Assembly (NCBI RefSeq): GCF_036370855.1
Contig: NC_088105.1
Coordinates: 9,615,619-9,679,618, forward strand
Length of the DNA: 64,000 nucleotides
Origin: Dromaius novaehollandiae
Taxonomy: Eukaryota > Chordata > Aves > Casuariiformes > Dromaiidae
Direction of reading: 5' to 3'
Each line of letters opens with the position of its first letter. Position 1 is the stretch's first letter. This document shows positions 47,561 to 60,210 of the stretch, one piece after another. The position numbers were made by a program, and so were the translations under genes. The notes below the pieces were generated by a model. It had not been told where the DNA came from and searched no databases. It saw only the letters and a program-made list of their open reading frames with translations.

Positions 47561-49889
47561 GGAGGAGACTGGCTCTCCAAGCCCCAGCACCATCAAAGCA
47601 GCGGCGTGGGCAGAGAAGCTGGCCAGGGTGCAGGGAAAAGGAGAGAGGAGGGGAAGAAAAAAAAGAGAGCATATCTGTGTGCATCCTCCCCAGCCAGGAA
47701 AACTCGCCTGCTTGAGTGCTGCGAAAGCCGCGGCAACCCGAACTCATCCACTCCGCTTCTGTCAGCCGGCTGCGCTCCCCCCTCCATCCTCGGGTTAGAC
47801 AGATAAAGAGATAAGCAGGAGGAAAATAAAACCGGGAGAGAGAAACTATGCTTGCTATTTATATTCCCTGTCTAATCTATCAATCCATCAGGCAGTCGAT
47901 TGTGTTTATAGCATCCCTCAATCTGTCACCTGGGCTTCTGCTCTCCCTGCATCTGCCTCCCTCTGCCCGCGTCTTCTCCCTTGTCTCTCAGCCCGAAAGG
48001 GAAATCAGGCAATTAAACACCCCGGGAGGGAGCGGGGAGTCAGCCAGCGCCATGTCTCCGTGTTCCCGCACCGGTTCAGATCAAGGCAGCTCCCGGGGGG
48101 AGCCAGCAGAAACATGTCCTGGGGCAGAGGAGGCAGAGCCAGCTCCCGGCTGCAGACCCCGTCTCGTGACCAGCCGCGCTTCACCCTTCGGAGCGGCTCG
48201 CTTTCCAGCGCTGCTGGAGGAGTCCCGGTGTGAACGCCCAGCTTAGGCTCCCGGCTCCCTGCAGTCCCGGCCGCAACACCGGGGCAAAAGGAATTGCCCA
48301 TCGGCACGGGAGGAGGTGGTCTGGGTGACAGACTCGCTAAAGGAGAACTCCAAGAACCTGAGGGCTTTTTGGTAGAGGCTCAACTTGCTTCACCTCAAGA
48401 ATCTGGCAGAGCTTCTGGCCTGGTTTTGGATGCTCCTTGCTCACCTTTCCCAGAGATCCTGGAGCACAAAGAGAAACCGGATTCAGCCTTGCCTGGCCGG
48501 CACCAACTCCTGGGAAGGCTTGGCCACCTGAGGCCGTCCTAGTTAGAGAGACTGCATTTCTTGCTTTTGCCACACGCGCTCCTAGGTCTTGGGCAGATGC
48601 CTTCATCTCCCCATAATCCAAAGCATAGAGCTGTAACGTCCCTCTTCCCCCATCCTTTGTCTCCTCCAGGCAGAGCGTTTCTTGTCATGTTTTTCTCCGT
48701 ACTTAACCCAGCGGCTCAGTTACATATCCTAAAGGCACTTGAACACGAATGCAATGAGCAGTTGGGATATTAGCCGGCATCTCAAAGACCCCGGTGCTCC
48801 GACGCGCATCAGACAGCGGGCGGACACCCCCCGTCTAACAGGAGCTCTCCGCTGGTGAGCCCCCGCCACGGCACAGACGCGCTCGTCTCCCCTGCGAGTG
48901 AAAGCCTTGAAACTGCTGTTTCTGTTTGAACTCTTCATTGCTATTCAGCATATGCAAAAGCAGCATCTCACGCTATCGGTGGCGAAGGTTTCACAACAGC
49001 CCAAACCCGGCGGGGAAAAGCGTCTGGGGCACCGGCGGGAGCCGCGCCAGTGCCTTTGGCTCACAGCCGATGCCTCGGCAGGAGGCCGACCCCAGGCTCA
49101 CCCGGCTTGGGGCCGGCTCCGAGGACCATGCCGCTGCCGATCCGACAGACAGGTGATGCCGCAAGAGCAGCGGCAAGGTCTCATGTGCAGGGATAGAGGT
49201 GGAAGGAGGCCGTTTGCTTTTAATTTAATGGGGGGTAGGGGGAAGGAAAAGAAGGATCTGGCAGGTAGCTGGAGGGAAAAGCGGGCAGCTCCTCACATTC
49301 ATGCCTGCAGAAGGGCTTGGTGGCCCCGACAGCCGCCCTTCGGCTCACCAGGGAGAGCGGCGCTAGCATCTCCCCTCCCTGCAGCACCGTGCTAGGACAA
49401 CGCGTTGCCCAAAAGCACCGAGCCCTGACCCAAACTGCCCAACGCCAGCCGGAGTGAGCCCGCGCCCGCGCTGCCAGCACCTTCTCGCCGGGGACCGTAG
49501 CCACGTCCACCTCTGCTTCCCCAGCTCGCAGCAGCCTGTTGAGCCCTGCGGCCGGCGCGGCGCCTTCCCCACGCAGACAGGCAGACCATCGATCGAGAAA
49601 ATTGCGGCAGAGGAATGAACACAGGCTCAATAACACCAAGAACAACCCCCCGCTACCGGCCCCTCATTACATGCAGGGCTGAGCCAGCTCCTCGACCGAG
49701 CAGGGAAAAGTGGCAGCAGTTCCCCGAGTTTTGCTGCTAAATTACTGTATTTGGGAAGAGGAGCACTCTCACCCTTCTCACTGCTAGGAACGGGGTAAAC
49801 AATCGAGTTACAGCAAGAGCCATCGCAGCGTGCCTCCCCCGGGGGAGGAAAGGAAGGAGCTGACAGTCTGCATATTACTCCAGGCTGGG

Positions 49890-50030
49890 AACGAGCGCAT
49901 CCTCAGGTTCTTGTTCAGTGATTAAGGCGTTCAAAGGAGGTGATTAAGAAGACAAGGTTAATAACTGGAGGTCAGCATTTGATTACCTTGTAGCACTTTC
50001 CTCTGCAAATAATAACACAGACACCCTCGA
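49890..50030. promoter_or_regulatory. Candidate conserved non-coding element, intergenic
   Basis: AT-rich with repeated GTGATTAAG words (49918-49925 and 49940-49948), GTTAATAACTGG and TTTGATTACC. Dense homeodomain and TCF-like cores (TTCAAAGG at 49930-49937). No repeat signature. Confidence 0.4.
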
Positions 50031-53000
50031 GGCTAGCTGGGAGGTCGGACACTGCCCAGCGCACACAGCACTGGCAGGATCTGGCCTACAGGTGCAAAAA
50101 GACACAGGGGAAACCAAGCTCAGCTGGGCAGCTCCAGCACTGCCACCCAACACCACCTGCAGCAGGCCACCCCAAAAAGCAGGAATTTGGTTTCAAATCC
50201 TTTAGGTTTTTAAAAATAGCATGCTTGGGGCCCTCTTACCTGCCTGCTGGTGTGAGCCTCTGCAAGCCCCTCACTGCATTCAGGGGAGCTGGGAAGGTGC
50301 CTCTTAAATAAGAGCCGAGCTCCTCAATCGCTGTACAGCAGCAGCCGGTCACAGCCCCCAGCACCCTGGCTGCGCTGCTCTGCCCAGCCTGACAGCGCCC
50401 CAGGACACCCACATGCACACACACAGAGGGAGAGCCTTTCCCCCAACCAAGTCCCCCAGACTCTTTTATAGGAGTTCCCCCAGGCAGGTTTATCTATCAG
50501 CTCTGCCAGGGAAAAGGAAAAGGCCTTGCTGTTTCTCCCTCAGTCCTGACAACAGGACAGGATTCCCAGGAGCAAGCCCTTCCCCTCCGGTATCACTTCT
50601 CCCAGGTGCAGGTTGTTCCCAGCCAGGGACACCCTGCGATCTGCGGTCCTCAGCTACACCTGCACCCAACGGCCCTCGCTGCAGTGCAAAGCCAGTCCCT
50701 GCACTTCTTGCTCCCTTTATTTCACCTACCCCCTCTTTTTTCCTTCTGTATTTTTTAAGCCTTTTATGCAGCACCAATTGAATATTAACCCCAGAGGTCC
50801 CAAGCTCACGAGGTGGTGCCTTTGGCCCCGTGTTGGGTTTCATCAGCCACCCCTTGCAGCTAGCAGCAGGGTGGCCTCAGCCCTTCCCTATCCCTGTGAT
50901 CCAGAGGGTTTCACCCCCTGGGTTACTTGCACCCTGCAAGAGCTGGGACAGCGGTGCTGGGTGTCCCCAGCCAAGACCATCTCTGGGTCAAGCTGTACTA
51001 AAAGCAGACAGGAAAGTTTTGCCATCGAGAGCCAGAAGAGAGAGGCTGGAGGCTGGGCTTGCATTCCTGCCTGCGTGCCTTTGCCCCACCCTGCCCATTT
51101 CCCCATCTCTAAACCAAGGGCGATGCTGTGCCAGCCTGGGAGAACAGCAAGGGCAGCACAGAGGTGTCACAGCCCTTGGGGGCGAGGGGAGGCTAGGGAT
51201 CCCCAGAGAGCATGCTTTTCTGGGATAAGTCCTTTTTTACTTTGTATGCAAATGGCACACTGGTGCTGATTTATCTTGAAATCCATCCTGAATCTGCCTG
51301 GAAAGTTTGGAAACCTTCAGTGTGGTTTTGCCTTCTTGGTCTAGACTGCAAGGTGGGGAAGGAGCGGAAATCACAGAATTTTGCTGGGACGGAGGCTTCC
51401 TACTGAGGGTTTTGTTCAGGGCTCCTCTGACTTTGTTAGACACACAGCATTAGCTCCTTAACCATCAAGCACCCACTGAACAGAGCTGTTTTGCCTTTCG
51501 ACAGCTCTCTTGGTGTTTGGCTGGTGTTTCTGGCGAAGGCAGGCAATGGCAAGCCACTTCTAGATCTCTCTGTGCTGGCACGGGGCTGCTCCACGTTCTT
51601 CCTCTCATCTTGGTTTTGATGCAGAAGCCAAATCTCAGGTTGCACTACCATAGCTACTCCTAGGCACTCAGAAGATCTCTATTCATTCCTCTTCTTTGAA
51701 TTCGCAAAGCAAAACACGGGCTCCAACCCCTACCAAACCAGGATCCCAGATCTGACAGCCTATAAAGTGTCTCAGCCCTGAGCTGCTCTGCCAGCATAGG
51801 CCCATGGAGATCTGTCACCACCCTCTTCTGACTCTTCTGGCCAGTCCCATAGTCACGGCGCTCTTTGGTTTCCTCAACTGGAAATATGAACCCAGTGCTC
51901 AAGTTACCGAGGCAATGGTCCCACACTGGCTCCAGACCCCTCTGTTGTGTTTTCCAGTAAGCAGGCAAATGCAAAGGATCCAATGCAGAGGTGCATCTGA
52001 GCTGCGCTTGCAAGCGTGTTTGCATGTGAGTGCATGCAAGTACAAGGGCATGGCTGAATTCCTCCTCCTGCAGAAAAGTCAGTGACCCAACCTCTACACT
52101 GAAGACTCACTGGCAATTTGGGGATCTCCAGGTGGATCTAAGCAAATGGCGGGTGGAAATAGAGACGCTTGCCTCTCGGGTTTCACTCACTGCCCCGTCA
52201 ACCTCCTCCTCCTCTTTATGCCACAGCAAATGCGACTTTTTTGTGGTAGACTTAGTCAACGGGCCAATGTTCCCAATGGTTAGGTGAACTCAACAGGGCT
52301 GTGGATGGACAGGACCTGCAGATGGTTGGATCTGAGCCCTGGGCCACCACTGAGCCTGGCCAGCCCCAGCTTGTGTGTGGCTACAGCCCTCCTGTCCCTG
52401 GTGCCCCCCTGCGCCTGCAGGGCAGCTCTCGGAGTAGGCTGGGCCAGGGGCTGGTTTGCCACAGGCACCCGGTCTCCTGTGGACAGTCGCTCACTTCCCC
52501 GGCACGACTTCTTTCCCATTTCTCTCCAAAGCCCAGCAACATCTGCGTAGCCGGGAGGCAAGATGAAACCTCACCGTTTCTTTTTTAGCCTTGTCTTTTT
52601 TCCCTTCTCCTGACAAGCTCAGAAGCGCAGTCAAGGTGGCAAATTAGCGCCAGAGCCTCGTTAATTGGCAGGCAGGAGCCTTCCCCTGCTGTTTGGGTTG
52701 TCATCAGCTGCTTCAGCACATTTTCAGTTTCTCTCTGTTTCGTTCTATTTTATCCCTTTTCCGACGGTGGGCTGGGTTTTTCCTCCCCGATCCGTCTTTC
52801 TGCCATCGCTTTCAAAGCTATTGAGGGCTCTCATCCACCCACGCCTCGCTCCCTGGGGTTCCCTCTCCAGAGAGGATTTACAGGGCTTGCAGTAAATGGC
52901 CACTTCTTCGGGAGCATGGGGGACAATTAACAGGCTCTTGAAATGATGATGACCTCTGCCTCTTCCTCCCTCCTCCTCCACCACCGCCTCGTGCTGGCAG

Positions 53001-53174
53001 CTCTCAAGAAGAGAGGAGACATGGCAAAGGGCAGGTGGGAGAGTGGGAGATGGCAGGAGGGGAGGAGGCAACCATCTCCAACATGGAGAGCTTACAGCAA
53101 ATTGAAGCATACAGGAAAGGTCCTAGCCACCCCTCCCGTCCCCCTCCAGGAGCCCAGTGCAGACCGTAGCCATG

Positions 53175-53700
53175 GGATAATCACAGGATCACCCAGGCTG
53201 GGGGGGACCTTGGGGAGGTCTCCAGTCCAGCCTCCCGCCCAGAGCAGCTCCAGGCTCGGGACGATGTCGCTCAGGGCTCTACCCAGTCAGGTCTTGAAAA
53301 CCTCCAAGGACAGAGATGGCACAGCCCCTCTGGGCAGCCCGCGCCACTGCTTGAGCGTCTGAAAAAGTCTCTCCTCATATCCATATTTTTGCAATTTATG
53401 CCCAGTCTCTCACTCTCCCATGTGCACCACTGTGAGGGGACCAACTCCATCTCCTTGACACCCTCCCCACAGGCCAGGGACAATCCCTCTCCTGATCTCC
53501 TGGCCCCGTTCATGCTGCCCAGGCTGCCACCAGCCCTCACTGCTGCTGGCCCTCACTGTGCTTGCTGCTGCCAGCCTTCCCTGCGGAGCTGCTCCTCGGC
53601 CGGTATCAGTCCCGCGGCTCTGCTTCCCGGGGCAGGGCTTTGCATTTGGGCTCCTTGGCTCCTCTGTTCTCTCCCCACCAGCTCCCCCACTTCTCCATGA
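53175..53700 (-). mobile_element. CR1 LINE 3' fragment, avian type, inverted
   Basis: Read on the plus strand, this is the reverse complement of an avian CR1 3' end. It starts 'aatcacaggatcacccaggctgg' (53178-53200) and continues through a 'gtccagcctcc' block, a 'tctgggcagcc' block near 53330-53341 and 'gtctctcctcatatcc' at 53368-53383. It reaches the 'gcggagctgctc' and 'ggcagggctttgcat' blocks (53583-53645). These words follow the order of the CR1 consensus known from birds. The copy is GC-rich and diverged, 5'-truncated as usual for CR1, with no intact frame. The subfamily is unresolved. Confidence 0.9.
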
Positions 53701-54019
53701 GCAAAGATGGGAAACTGTAACGCCCCTGAGCCCCTCCAACCTCTCCTGTGCCTAGCACAGAGCAGCTGGAGAGGAAGATGAAGGATGAGGCAGTGTCAAG
53801 GCACGGGGCCAGCTCCCCCTCCAAGGTAAAGGCCCCAGCAGTCACATGTCGGTTCAGTCCAGAAGGAGCTCATGAAGATTTCCCCACTAGCACTGGAAAA
53901 ACATTCACTTAACAAGCTTGTCCAAACAATTCGCTCTTTAATTCCGGCACAACGGGCAGGACAGGGAGAGCAGAGCCCCAGGCCTGTCGGCATCTATATT
54001 GTCACTCTTGACAGGCAGC

Positions 54020-54550
54020 TTGTGCCTTGCCGCCGTGCCGCACCGCCAGACCCAGCGGCCGAAGCCGCGGTCGCAGCGAGACGGGCTTTCCTCCCCTTCA
54101 ACCCTGATTCCCCATCATCTCCCAAGCCACGCACACCCCTTACTGCCCGCCCAGCCCCACTCCGTGTGCCAGCCATGGGCATAGACACACATGGAGCTGT
54201 TTAACCAAAGGCTGCATCTCCTTCCGAGCAGCCCTGAAGCGAGACTTGTGCCGAGCCCGGCTCTCCTGGCCTGGCCGAACGCGGCGTCCTGGCGTAGCCG
54301 CCCCAAAGGGCAGACGCTGCTCCCGGCGACAGGCAAGGCGGCACGGTCCCTCGCGCGTGCTGCGTTTCTTGCTCGGCCCTTTCAGGCGCGCAGGTGGCTC
54401 CCACTCCCTGGCGCACAGATGCCGTCCATCTGTCCATCCGTCGTGCATGCCCGCGGCTCTCCCCACACGCTGCACCACTGCCCCACGCCTCCGGCCCTCC
54501 CCAGGCCCGCCGACGCGCCCCCAAGCTCCTCTACCGGCCCGGCTGCTCTC
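54020..54550. other. CpG-rich patch, intergenic
   Basis: GC- and CpG-rich segment with overlapping open frames on both strands and no protein identity. It is followed immediately by an AT-rich stretch (54555-54680). Nothing else is visible. Confidence 0.4.
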
Positions 54551-55689
54551 CAATCTGAAAAATTTACTTCCTTTTGATTATATAACGGGCTCCTTGGGGG
54601 GGGACAGAGGATTCATCCGGTCGCTTTGAAGGCGGAGAAGCTGCCAAAATGAAATAATAATGGTTGAGTTACACAGAAACCCAATTAAAGGGAAAGCACA
54701 GCAGGAGCAGGGACGTGCAGCAAGCTCCCAGCAGGGCCCAGACCCGGCTCCCAGCCTACCCCATCCCCACAGGTCCGCAGAAGCAAACCCTCCCAACCCG
54801 CTACCTGCCCAAGGACGGGCGCTCGAGGAGGCAGCTCGCGGGAGACCCCGCTGCAAGGGATGCTCCAGGTGTCCGGTGCGGCAGTGTGCTGGTCCCCTGC
54901 GGAAACCGCAAGGTTTGGCACCCTCGTTTTAACCACCCAGCCAGCAGGGTCTTCTCTTCACTGCTGAGAGTCTCCCCGCCGCAGTGGCCTCTGTGCAATA
55001 TAATCCTTTTTTTCTTATTAACAACCCCAACATCTTGGCAAAAAAAAAAAAAAAAAATCTGTGTTTATTTCCTTTCAGAAAGAAGAAGAGGTCATTTACC
55101 TGAAAAATAACCTTTTCCTCTTGGAACAGCGCTTTGCTAGAGCAGCCCTCACCCAAAGCAGGGGCTCTGCGTGCCCTGGCTTGACACCGCTGCACGCAGC
55201 CCGGCTCAGGAGTGGTGCTTCGTGCCGGCAGCGCAAACTTCGCAGGGGCCTTGGGAATTATTTCCTGGCCCTGCCCAGGCCAGACGAAGCTGCAAGCCAG
55301 ACCTTTCGCTCCAGATATGATTGCTGCGAGCGGAGCCGGAGTCGATGGAAAGAAGAAGGGGAGCGAGGTTAGTCTATCTGCTCACAGGGCGAGGGTTTTT
55401 TCCCCCACACTTTTCTTTACAACAAATTATTTTTAAAGCCGCTCTCCCCAGCCTGCAGGCAGCCTCTATTATGCATGAGGTATACACAAGCCCTCAAAGC
55501 CAATCTGCCTCAAAAGCAGCGGTGGTTGCACAGCACCCATGCTGGGGCCATCCCCGCCACCAAACTGCTTCTCTTTCCCACACGCAGCCCTCCTCGCTCT
55601 GCGTGCCCCTCTCCTTCTCCTCAACCGCTTTTCCCCCTTCCCCTTCTCTCCTCGCTTTTCCCCTCGCCTGACTGGGAGGAAACGCTGCC

Positions 55690-55990
55690 TGGTTGAGCCA
55701 GCGCTGGAGACTCGGGGTTTCAAAGCTCCCGAGGGGTCTGCGGGCAGCCGCGCCGGGCAGCCTGTCCGGCAGGAGGAGGGCCGGGAATCCGAGGGGACAG
55801 CAGCGAAAAGCGAGGGGCGAAACACCTCCCGCCCCAGGCACCGAGCTGCTCTGGGGGTCTGCCCAAGCGCGGGGCTCCCTTCCGCAGCAGACGCCTCCTC
55901 GGAAATGCTCTGCGTTAGGGACTCCGCGCCGCCCGTCGCGCTGGCGTCCGCTGCAGCAGGGAGGCTCGAGGGCCACGCACGTGTCCGCTA
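55690..55990. other. CpG-rich patch, intergenic
   Basis: Short CpG-dense block. Frames open on both strands have no family match that I recognise. Possible distal regulatory island. Confidence 0.35.
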
Positions 55991-57949
55991 GCAAACACCC
56001 TCATCAGCCAGATTTAGCGACCGCAGTCATCCGGGCAACCCCACGGGTGTCTGACCCCCGAGGAGCTAAACACCGAGGGTCCCCCCCCGTTGCCTCCTTT
56101 AGCCCTGCAGCAAAAACGCAGAGGTGGGCATGTCGGTGGTGTCCTGCCTTCCCTTCCCACAGAGGCAGGAATCCTCCTTAGCCTATGAAGGTCACACCAC
56201 CGAAATCCATGAGGTACGACATCTCTGCACCAAATTCTAATCCAGCCCAGCACAGATTTTGGCAGAGCACCTCAGCTGCCGACTTCTAGCTTTTCCCTTC
56301 ATACCACCCGCCGCTGCGGCTCCTGAGACGGGGGCACGCTCCTCGTCCAGCCGTGCCTCTCGCGTTAGAGATCAGTCGGATGAGATAGGGATGGAAGGAG
56401 CAAAGGGTCTCGGGGATCTATTTCCCCATCTGTAGCCTGTTTTTTTAATCTCTGGGACAGTGAGAGGAAAAAGCCTGCACAGCAGAGGATTTATCGCCCC
56501 TGTCCTCTGCATGCACACACGTTGTTTTTCCAAACTAGTTTCTGTGGTTGTTTTACTGACATAACAGTACAAAAATACAGCATATAAAACACCCCAAGTA
56601 GGCAGTGTCCAGGAAAGCACACGAAATACTATAAATCCTGGGAGGCTGCCGGGAGAACAGAGATGCTCGGATTGTGCCTGCCCCATCCAGGCCATATCCT
56701 CATTTCCCATAAATCAGGGGCTCCCCTGAAGCTCATGAAACTCAGTTAAAAAGAGATTTCCGTCTCTTCTGAGAATTGGCAGTGGTGTTAGGAGCAGCAC
56801 TCAGAAATGTTCCTGGGGGAACAGAATCAGTGATTACCCAAATTAGTTTCTAATAGCTTTTATCTCCTAATTTCTACTTTGTCAAGTGCTAAAATCCATT
56901 AATAATCAAGAGACCACGTGGAAAAACATTTAACATCCAGCTGCCAAGAGCTCCCACCCCTGTCACACTCTAGCAAAGTTGAGGGGAAGAGGAAAAAAAA
57001 AAGTTTTTTTTTTCTTTTAATCTTAAACCCAGCTCTCCAGCTAAACCACCACTGGTGCGTTCGCTGGTTAGCAGAGCGATAGGCCAAATCCCTGCACTAA
57101 GCCATCTCCCACCTCTACAGCAGGCCCCAGCAGGAGCAGCTCCGGCTCCGCGGGGCGGGATGAAGCGAAGGGAGGGTCCCCGTGCAGCCAGGTCCCTCTC
57201 TTCTGCTCGTGGGAGCCGGACGCCTGGGCCTCCTTCCCAGCGCAAGGGTGAACAGCGCTGTCACGGCTGCCAGGCCAGGCCCCGGGATCTCTGTCCTGTA
57301 GGCTGGCTGTTTGCCCGGCTGTCACTCAGGGTCACTGTGCTCATGCTGCGTCCGGAAGGGCCCAAGGGCTGGTGGCCGAGGCTGGCACCTCGTCTCCTTC
57401 TGCCAGGGGAAGGCCCCGGGGGCTACACCTTGCCAGGCTCATCCCACGCTGCCTCCTCTCCAGCCCTCTCCAAAGCGCTGCAGACACTTTGCTCCCACGG
57501 ACCACTTTACCTGAAATAGCAGCGCTCTAAGAGCAAGTGTCTTGCTGTGGCACAGCTCAGCGCAAAGACCATCAAACAGGCTTCAAATCTCAGGTACCCT
57601 GCTCTCAGACAGCCCGGAGGGGTGTTGCATGCACAGCCCTTTCCTCCTCTAATAGCTCTCCCTGCCAAAACTCTACAGCCCTTCCCTCTCCTCCCCTCCC
57701 CTCCATCTTGTGCTCTTTAGGTTATTTATTCCTTGTCATCCCCTCGCAGAGTATTACTTGGCCCTCCAACCAACCCAGGTTCTCTCTCTCCATGCTCAGG
57801 TTTAAAATCCGCCCACGCTTTGCTTCGATTTGCATCAGCGGCAGCCCCACGGGGAGCCGAGGGCGAAGGCTGCCCGGTGCACACCTGCACACCACGCTCC
57901 CACCACCGCTCCGGCTCGCGTGCAGCGCTCCTCAGCCTTCCCCACGAGC

Positions 57950-58030
57950 CAGCATCTTTGCTCTCCTAATCACCTCTGATAGGCTGTTTGAGCAGTTTAA
58001 TAGGCTTCTAATAAAATATTGTATTTCTAA
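57950..58030. promoter_or_regulatory. Candidate conserved non-coding element
   Basis: AT-rich run with CTAATCACC, GTTTAATAGG and CTAATAAAATATTG cores in about 70 bases. It lies 230 bases from the X-box-like motif at 58257. Inference from motifs. Confidence 0.35.
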
Positions 58031-58256
58031 AGCCCCCGCGGGGGTGCCAGCGGTTGCAGGGGAATGAACCCCTCCAGTGTCTCCAGCAGTAGTGGAGACG
58101 CGCGCAACTGCTGTGCCACCCGCCCTATGGCTTTCCTCCGGCACCGCTCTCCTCCCGCCTCGCGCCTCTGACCGGGACGCACGAGGGCCCTTGCAAACCT
58201 TTCCAAGCAGCGTTGGGAAAGGAGGAAAATAAAATCCCATATCAAAACCAGAGGTT

Positions 58257-58270
58257 GTTGCCGTGGCAAC
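58257..58270. promoter_or_regulatory. RFX X-box-like palindrome, intergenic
   Basis: GTTGCCGTGGCAAC, identical over 14 bases to the motif in ASTN1 intron 1 at 18873-18886. It lies in unique, moderately GC-rich sequence. Confidence 0.55.
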
Positions 58271-59754
58271 CGAGAAAGTGGGTGTGTGGATCCGGCCAGC
58301 GCAGCACGAGGCGAGCTTCTGCCAGAAGATTGCTGGAGGGTTACAGACCCCGTCGGGGAGAAGGCAGGACTGCTGAAGAAATCGGGATGCTACAGCTCCA
58401 GTCAACAGTGGTGTTGCCTGCCGGGATGAGGGAGGAGGCGGGAGGAGACACAGGCAGCCAGTGAGTGGGGTCCGTGGCCGTGGGATCCTGCAGCCCAGTT
58501 GGCACTGCAGGGCCTGGCCATGCTCCCAGTATCAAGACAGACACGGGACAAACTCATTTAAAAAACACTCGTCAAATGCATCCTGGCCAGAGGTGCAGCT
58601 TGCCTGAAGGCATGGTAAAGAAGGGGCCTTTTTTTCTTTGCAGTTTATTAAGTGATTCCCCAAGGCAAGGTATGAGGCCAATGGCCCAGCGATCCAGCCT
58701 AGCAAACCCAGTGTCCCCATACAGCCAGAAACAGCTCATCCCCGCACAACCAAGAGGCTGTCCAAGACTAGCTGGCCACAAGCAGACTCTGTCCTGATTT
58801 CCTACTGATTTGACCAGCTCTCCCATTAAAACCATTGGCCTTGCACAGATAAGCAAGAAGCAGTATAATAGCATTGCACAGTGGAGCTTACCTTGGTGTC
58901 AAACCATTGCTGGACAGGATCTAGTCTTTATTACGACATCGATCCTTCGGTGACCAGCTCTCTGATAACTCCATATGGGGCATCACATCCACTACACCTT
59001 GCTTTTATTTCATCTCTTCTGCCATTCTCAGAGAGGCCCAAAGTTCAGATACGAATTTTTCTCAGCCTTTTACTGCTTGTTTGAACATCACTAGGAGCTG
59101 CTGTGATGTTCCCTCAGGAGCCTCTGGGCTTGGGTGCTCACAAGCCATAATTTGACAGCCCTGCTACGTGCAAGTACACACATGGGGTTAATGCACGTGG
59201 CTCACAGGGGCCGGGCACCATGGCAATCCCTGCGTCGGGGAGGTACGGCACAGGGGTGAGGGACCCTGCGCTGAGGGCTACCATGACAACGCAACTCCCA
59301 CCCACGCAGCGCTGCAATCACTGCCCTGCGTCAGCGCTGGGGACCAGCAGGGCGACAACCCAGAGGTCCTGGGTGGCATGGCCCGCGGCAGGCCCAGGGA
59401 GAGGCCCCTGGGTGCTCAGCCGCTCTGGGAACCACCACCTCTGCCGGGGTTCGAGGCCGCTTGCATAGCCTTCCCACCTGCCACCGTCGCGGAGCGAAGC
59501 CCCGCGGAGGCCTTCTGCAGCCGCCCCGGCACCTCTGGTTGCAAGCTGGCTGCTGAGCATCGCGCAGGCCAGGGCGAGGGGCTGCCACGGCAGTGTCGGC
59601 ACCCCCTTAGCGTGGGGCAGGCGGGAAGGAGAGGCTGTACGCACCCCACAGCCCTGTTCTGCCCACGGGTCTGCGCCCAGGAAAGGGAGGTTCACCCTTC
59701 AGTACCCTGCACGCTTTGAAGGCAGCTGCGGGAGGTGGGGGGGGTCACCCCTAA

Positions 59755-59960
59755 ATAAAAGGCATTGAGTTCCTGGGGGGGGTTTATGTAAGGTCACAAA
59801 AAGAAATATATCCACACACATTCAGTACATAAAACTACAGTCTGTTTCCCCTCTAATTGGTAATAAATGTAAATGTTTAGTTATGCCTGGCTTGGGAGCT
59901 ATGAAAAACACATCTGTCTGGCTGTTTTTTCTGCCTACCATCTGTAGCTTAAAGGAGAGG
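59755..59960. promoter_or_regulatory. Candidate conserved non-coding element
   Basis: AT-rich unique block with CTCTAATTGGTAATAAATG near 59851-59869 and AAGGTCAC (59790-59797), an orphan nuclear-receptor half-site type word. No repeat match. Confidence 0.35.
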
Positions 59961-60129
59961 AGGAAGTGTGTGCGCCCGTGCACACACCTGAGAGGGATGC
60001 CAGCAGCGTACGCGAGCGTGTGAAAAGGGAGAGCGAGCAGGAGACAGAGGAGGAGAAGAACTGCTAGAAAGGAAATGGGCAGAAGTGGGGAAAAAAAGCA
60101 GCCAAGCCCCTGGAGGTCGCCTCCTGGAC

Positions 60130-60210
60130 AGCCTGCCCGGCAATTAATTACCATTAATCAGAAGCTCTGATCTGATCAAAACGAGAGTTGTGCATATGCA
60201 TCCCCCTCCC
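60130..60210. promoter_or_regulatory. Small homeodomain-motif cluster
   Basis: Contains CAATTAATTACCATTAATCAG (60141-60161), a dense array of TAAT/ATTA cores, followed by a GATCTGATC inverted word. Likely a small regulatory island. Confidence 0.35.

Larger units (their letters stand above)
45691..53170. other. Intergenic DNA downstream of BRINP2
   Basis: No supported exon or RNA gene. It includes a CpG-rich patch at about 47180-47560, an AT-rich stretch at 47810-47930 and the AT-rich island at 49890-50030. The rest, at about 46.0-47.1, 48.0-49.8 and 50.1-53.1 kb, is unique sequence of moderate GC in which I see nothing specific. Confidence 0.65.
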
